9,319 nt of DNA from Nitrososphaerota archaeon (GTDB taxonomy: Archaea; Thermoproteota; Bathyarchaeia; Bathyarchaeales; Bathycorpusculaceae): contig JAITCR010000150.1 of assembly GCA_031282985.1 (NCBI GenBank), forward strand, positions 1-9,319, read 5' to 3'. The notes under the pieces were generated by a model that searched no databases, had not been told where the DNA came from, and saw only the letters and a list, made by a program, of their open reading frames with translations. A program made the translations under genes and the position numbers. Below, one piece after another: positions 7,238 to 9,319 of this stretch (position 1 is its first letter; each line of letters starts with the position of its first letter).

Positions 7238-7495
7238 ATGTCTTTAGATGGTAAATTTGGAGATTTAATTCAGGTGAAAAGAGCCTTTTTGCAGACCTCT
7301 GTAAAAGATTATGCTGCAGGGGGCAATGATATGTTAGATGATGTAAAGGCAAGTTTAGATGAGGCGAAAACAGAGATTCTTAATCATATACTGCTTGCTA
7401 GTTACATACGTGAAGAATCTGGTGATGTGGCATATCGTAATGAGTGTCTTGAAATGTTTAACAGTTGGTTTGAAAAATGGTTCGGAAAACCTTAG
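7238..7495 (+). CDS. Small acidic helical protein, not recognised
   Basis: An 85-residue protein from ATG 7238; the frame also allows TTG 7229 with three more residues. ATG is preferred because AGGT at 7226-7229 lies at normal ribosome-site spacing. The sequence has no signal peptide, membrane segment or cysteine pair. It is rich in Asp, Glu, Lys and Leu with predicted helices (DMLDDVKASLDEAKTEILNH, then a middle LLASYIREE) and ends in an aromatic NSWFEKWFGKP. Such a make-up fits a small soluble helical protein, perhaps a partner-binding one, but I know no family. It stands alone between the divergent nuclease gene and the convergent methyltransferase gene, with 40 bases between the two stop codons. 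Coding status rests on the open frame, start context and sensible composition. Confidence 0.65.
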   Translation: MSLDGKFGDLIQVKRAFLQTSVKDYAAGGNDMLDDVKASLDEAKTEILNHILLASYIREESGDVAYRNECLEMFNSWFEKWFGKP

Positions 7496-7535
7496 TAACA
7501 TGCATTTTAAAGAAATGTAAGTACATGAGTGGTTG

Positions 7536-8282
7536 TTACTCTTTTTGTAGTGTATAAAAGACGTATCCGTAATGTTTGGAGTATCTGCGAAACATTTCTA
7601 TCTTTTTTTCTTCTTCGGCAATTGTCGCTAAAGCTTCACTATTATCTTTATGCTTCTTTTTAAGAGCAGGTAGTTTAGAAAGAATGGGTAAGTAATAGTT
7701 TTCCCACCAGCTTGACTCGGGTAAAACAAAATAGTCTTTTACCTGATAACCTGCTTCTTTAATTATTTGCAAGTTTTCCTTCACCGTCTTTGCCGACGAA
7801 TACACTTCCATCATGTAAGCTTTAATTTCTCGTGGAGGATTAGGATCTATCCAGCATAATTCTGAAACAGCAAAATAGCCCCTATCAACCAAAAACTTGC
7901 TCCATCCGCGCAAACCTTTCTCAAAACCTACAACAAAAATAGCGCCCTCACACCATATAACGTCAAAACTTTTAACCTCAAAATCAAAGCAATTCATATC
8001 ACCCCTTACCAATCGTATTCTCTCACTAACGCCTTCATTTTTAGCTCTCTTTGCAAGTTCATCTAAAAACGGTTGATGAACATCAAACGCAGTAATCTCT
8101 GCATTTGAAATCTTTGCCAACTCTATAGTCTGCATACCAGGACCACAGCCAACATCCAAAAAACGAGGCTTCTCAGGTAAACCTGTAAGCATACGATAAG
8201 CCCGTCTTGTTGACCTCATATCTCCAGGACCCTCCCGAGGTAAATCATTATGAACCTCAAAAAACCACTCATTAACTCTCAT
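7536..8282 (-). CDS. Class I SAM-dependent methyltransferase (UbiE-like fold)
   Basis: A 248-residue cytoplasmic enzyme that transfers a methyl group from S-adenosylmethionine; the acceptor is unknown. The Rossmann-fold signature is clear: motif I FLDVGCGPGM (41-50), the ribose-binding acid in AFDVHQ (Asp 67), LVRGDMNCFDF (91-101) with the adenine-contacting GDM, and SFDVIWCEGAIF (105-116). A C-terminal part with SSWWENYYLPI and a charged helix (KKKHKDNSEALATIAEEEKK) is typical of small-molecule methyltransferases annotated only as methyltransferase domain 11/25. It lacks features of rRNA, CheR or DNA enzymes. ATG 8282 follows AAGGTTGTTGCT, a start context nearly the same as that of the convergent small gene. 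The gene is intact. Its 5' half is G+T-rich on the coding strand and its 3' half is not. Confidence 0.85.
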   Translation of the reverse strand: MRVNEWFFEVHNDLPREGPGDMRSTRRAYRMLTGLPEKPRFLDVGCGPGMQTIELAKISNAEITAFDVHQPFLDELAKRAKNEGVSERIRLVRGDMNCFDFEVKSFDVIWCEGAIFVVGFEKGLRGWSKFLVDRGYFAVSELCWIDPNPPREIKAYMMEVYSSAKTVKENLQIIKEAGYQVKDYFVLPESSWWENYYLPILSKLPALKKKHKDNSEALATIAEEEKKIEMFRRYSKHYGYVFYTLQKE

Positions 8283-8318
8283 AGCAACAACCTTACAATA
8301 ACACCTTTTACATGCACA

Positions 8319-8328
8319 ATTTAATTAA
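8319..8328 (-). promoter_or_regulatory. Candidate TATA box of the methyltransferase gene
   Basis: On the minus strand TTAATTAAAT lies about 40 bases ahead of ATG 8282. A start 22-28 bases on would fall near 8297, leaving a leader of about 15 bases that still includes AAGGT. Only sequence resemblance supports it. Confidence 0.35.
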
Positions 8329-8389
8329 CACTTCTAGAACAAAGTGTCTTCGGTGCGAATTAACTAGACCTTCCAGTTTGTATAATTAT

Positions 8390-8408
8390 TAGACCTGTTC
8401 GGAAACTA
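8390..8408. repeat. Terminal inverted repeat of the IS5 element
   Basis: TAGACCTGTTCGGAAACTA agrees at 16 of 19 positions with the repeat at 4160-4178. It overlaps the TAG stop (8408-8406, minus strand) of the transposase. Its position at the end of the coding remains, and the second occurrence next to another IS5 transposase fragment, identify it as an element end. Confidence 0.75.
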
Positions 8409-9280
8409 GTTTCCTCCTTGATTGTGTGTTAATATATTTGGTTGAATGGTTTTCGTTGCACTCTTCTCAAAGTTGTATATTCCACAAATCAAAGATATAC
8501 GCAAACCATGTCTTTTTCGCTTATTTCTATATGGATATTTCAAAATCTTAAAACGCTTAATCCACGCAACAATATACTCAATAAATATCCTCTGCTCATA
8601 CAAATCACGATTACACGCTTTTCCTTTTTTGCTTAACTTTTGATTTTTCTTGCATTTTACTGGTGTTTTACTATTCAAATACAACTCTAAAATCCCCTGA
8701 TAACCCCTGTCTGCTAAAAACAAAACACCCTTCAAACAACCATCAAAATTCTCCTTAAAAAGCTCAAAATCATGCTTACTTCCATATGATTGCGCTATTG
8801 CTATGACGTCTTTTGTTTGTGCATTAGCAATAATTTGTGTTTTTATGGTGTGCTTTTTCTTCTTACCTGAATACCATTGTCTTTGCTTTTTTTGGGACGC
8901 TCAACCTGCTGCTCAGTTACATCTACCAAAACTATCTCTATGGAGGTGTCTTCTTTTAAGATTCGTTTGGAGGGTAACGTGAATTCGCCGCAGTTTATCA
9001 AAGTGTTTTCCACCCCTATGATGGTGCTGTGTTTGGTGGATTTCGCACGCTGTAGTCAAAGGCTAATGTTTTCACGGTTCGATAATCAGGTAAATATGCA
9101 AGAAAAATCACCAACATATCTAAACTGTTAATTTGGATTTTCGCCCACCTTTCACATGTTTTTGAACATGAACTTTTGTTAACCTTTCAAACATCAAATC
9201 AAATGTAGACTTTTTACACCAAAAAGTTCTTGATAATCACTTTCACGCAGACAATCAATACGGTCTTGTTTATTTATCAC
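8406..9280 (-). pseudogene. IS5-family (ISL2-like) transposase with several frame changes
   Basis: Reading the minus strand from GTG 9280 with frame changes gives a full-length transposase. Segments in order: INKQDRIDCLRESDYQELFG; TFDLMFERLTKVHV and KGGRKSKLTV (to about 9122); DMLVIFLAYLPDYRTVKTLA; TIIGVENTLINCGEF and EIVLVDVTEQQVERPKK (to about 8890); KQRQWYSGKKKKHTIKTQII, GSKHDFELF, LFLADRGYQGI, CNRDLYEQRIFIEYIVAWIK, RFKILKYPYRNKRKRHGLR and ICGIYNFE. The order and motifs match the ISL2-type IS5 transposases known from Rickettsiales and other hosts. The likely DDE triad is still there: Asp in VDVTE, Asp in ADRGY, Glu in IEYIVAW. Frame changes lie near 9207, 9121, 9025 and at an A7 run (8893-8887). 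The last could be a programmed -1 site, as known in some IS5 groups; the others look like damage. Confidence 0.9.
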
Positions 9281-9319
9281 ATCTTACCACCAAAACACAC
9301 ATAATTTTCTTAATCTAAA

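Larger units (their letters stand above)
8389..9319 (-). mobile_element. IS5-family element, right part beyond the window
   Basis: The element's transposase-distal end is marked by TAGACCTGTTCGGAAACTA at 8390-8408. The opposite end would be expected as TAGTTTCC...AGGTCTA past 9319 and is not in the window; only about 40 bases upstream of the transposase start are visible. TA stands at the outer edge (8390-8391), which would fit a TA target duplication. The transposase stop codon lies inside the terminal repeat. Confidence 0.75.

Noticed and set aside
8877..9131. Plus-strand open frame of 84 residues
   Set aside because: Complement of the decayed IS5 transposase, whose motifs are read on the minus strand.

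Overview
The window is A+T-rich DNA, most likely from an archaeon and plausibly a member of Bathyarchaeia. Three things suggest this. The largest gene encodes a secreted, C-terminally anchored PQQ-type beta-propeller protein with Ig-like modules, a type I associate with that lineage. The long minus-strand gene is an archaeal-style beta-CASP metallo-beta-lactamase nuclease. Candidate promoters look like TATA boxes, with purine-rich Shine-Dalgarno sites and non-ATG starts. The lineage is an inference from family knowledge, not from a search.

Layout: (1) 1-1216, minus strand, a heavily frameshifted IS1182-family transposase running off the left edge. (2) 1217-1484, a non-coding stretch with a G-rich tract, a candidate TATA box and a strong Shine-Dalgarno site. 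(3) 1485-4013, plus strand, an intact gene for the surface propeller protein, which has no ATG at its natural start. (4) 4014-5540, a repeat-rich stretch: a T-rich terminator, an imperfect direct repeat, a 135-bp inverted-repeat unit with IS5-type ends, the N-terminal piece of an IS5-family transposase (plus), and directly against it a decayed IS630-family transposase (minus). (5) 5659-6912, minus strand, the intact beta-CASP nuclease gene, probably starting at TTG. (6) 7238-7495, plus strand, a small unrecognised gene, convergent with (7) 7536-8282, minus strand, an intact class I SAM-dependent methyltransferase. (8) 8389-9319, minus strand, an IS5-family (ISL2-like) element with at least four frame changes, running off the right edge.

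The four host genes read cleanly over about 4.8 kb, while all four transposase genes are broken by several frame changes or stops. This points to real decay of the insertion sequences rather than poor sequence quality. The host genes form no obvious operon or shared pathway: they are single genes separated by IS remnants or divergent and convergent spacers. No CRISPR array, tRNA, rRNA, defence module or other clearly new system was found. The most interesting leftovers are the missing start codon of the propeller gene, the IS5-type inverted-repeat unit, and the alternating strand-composition domains.
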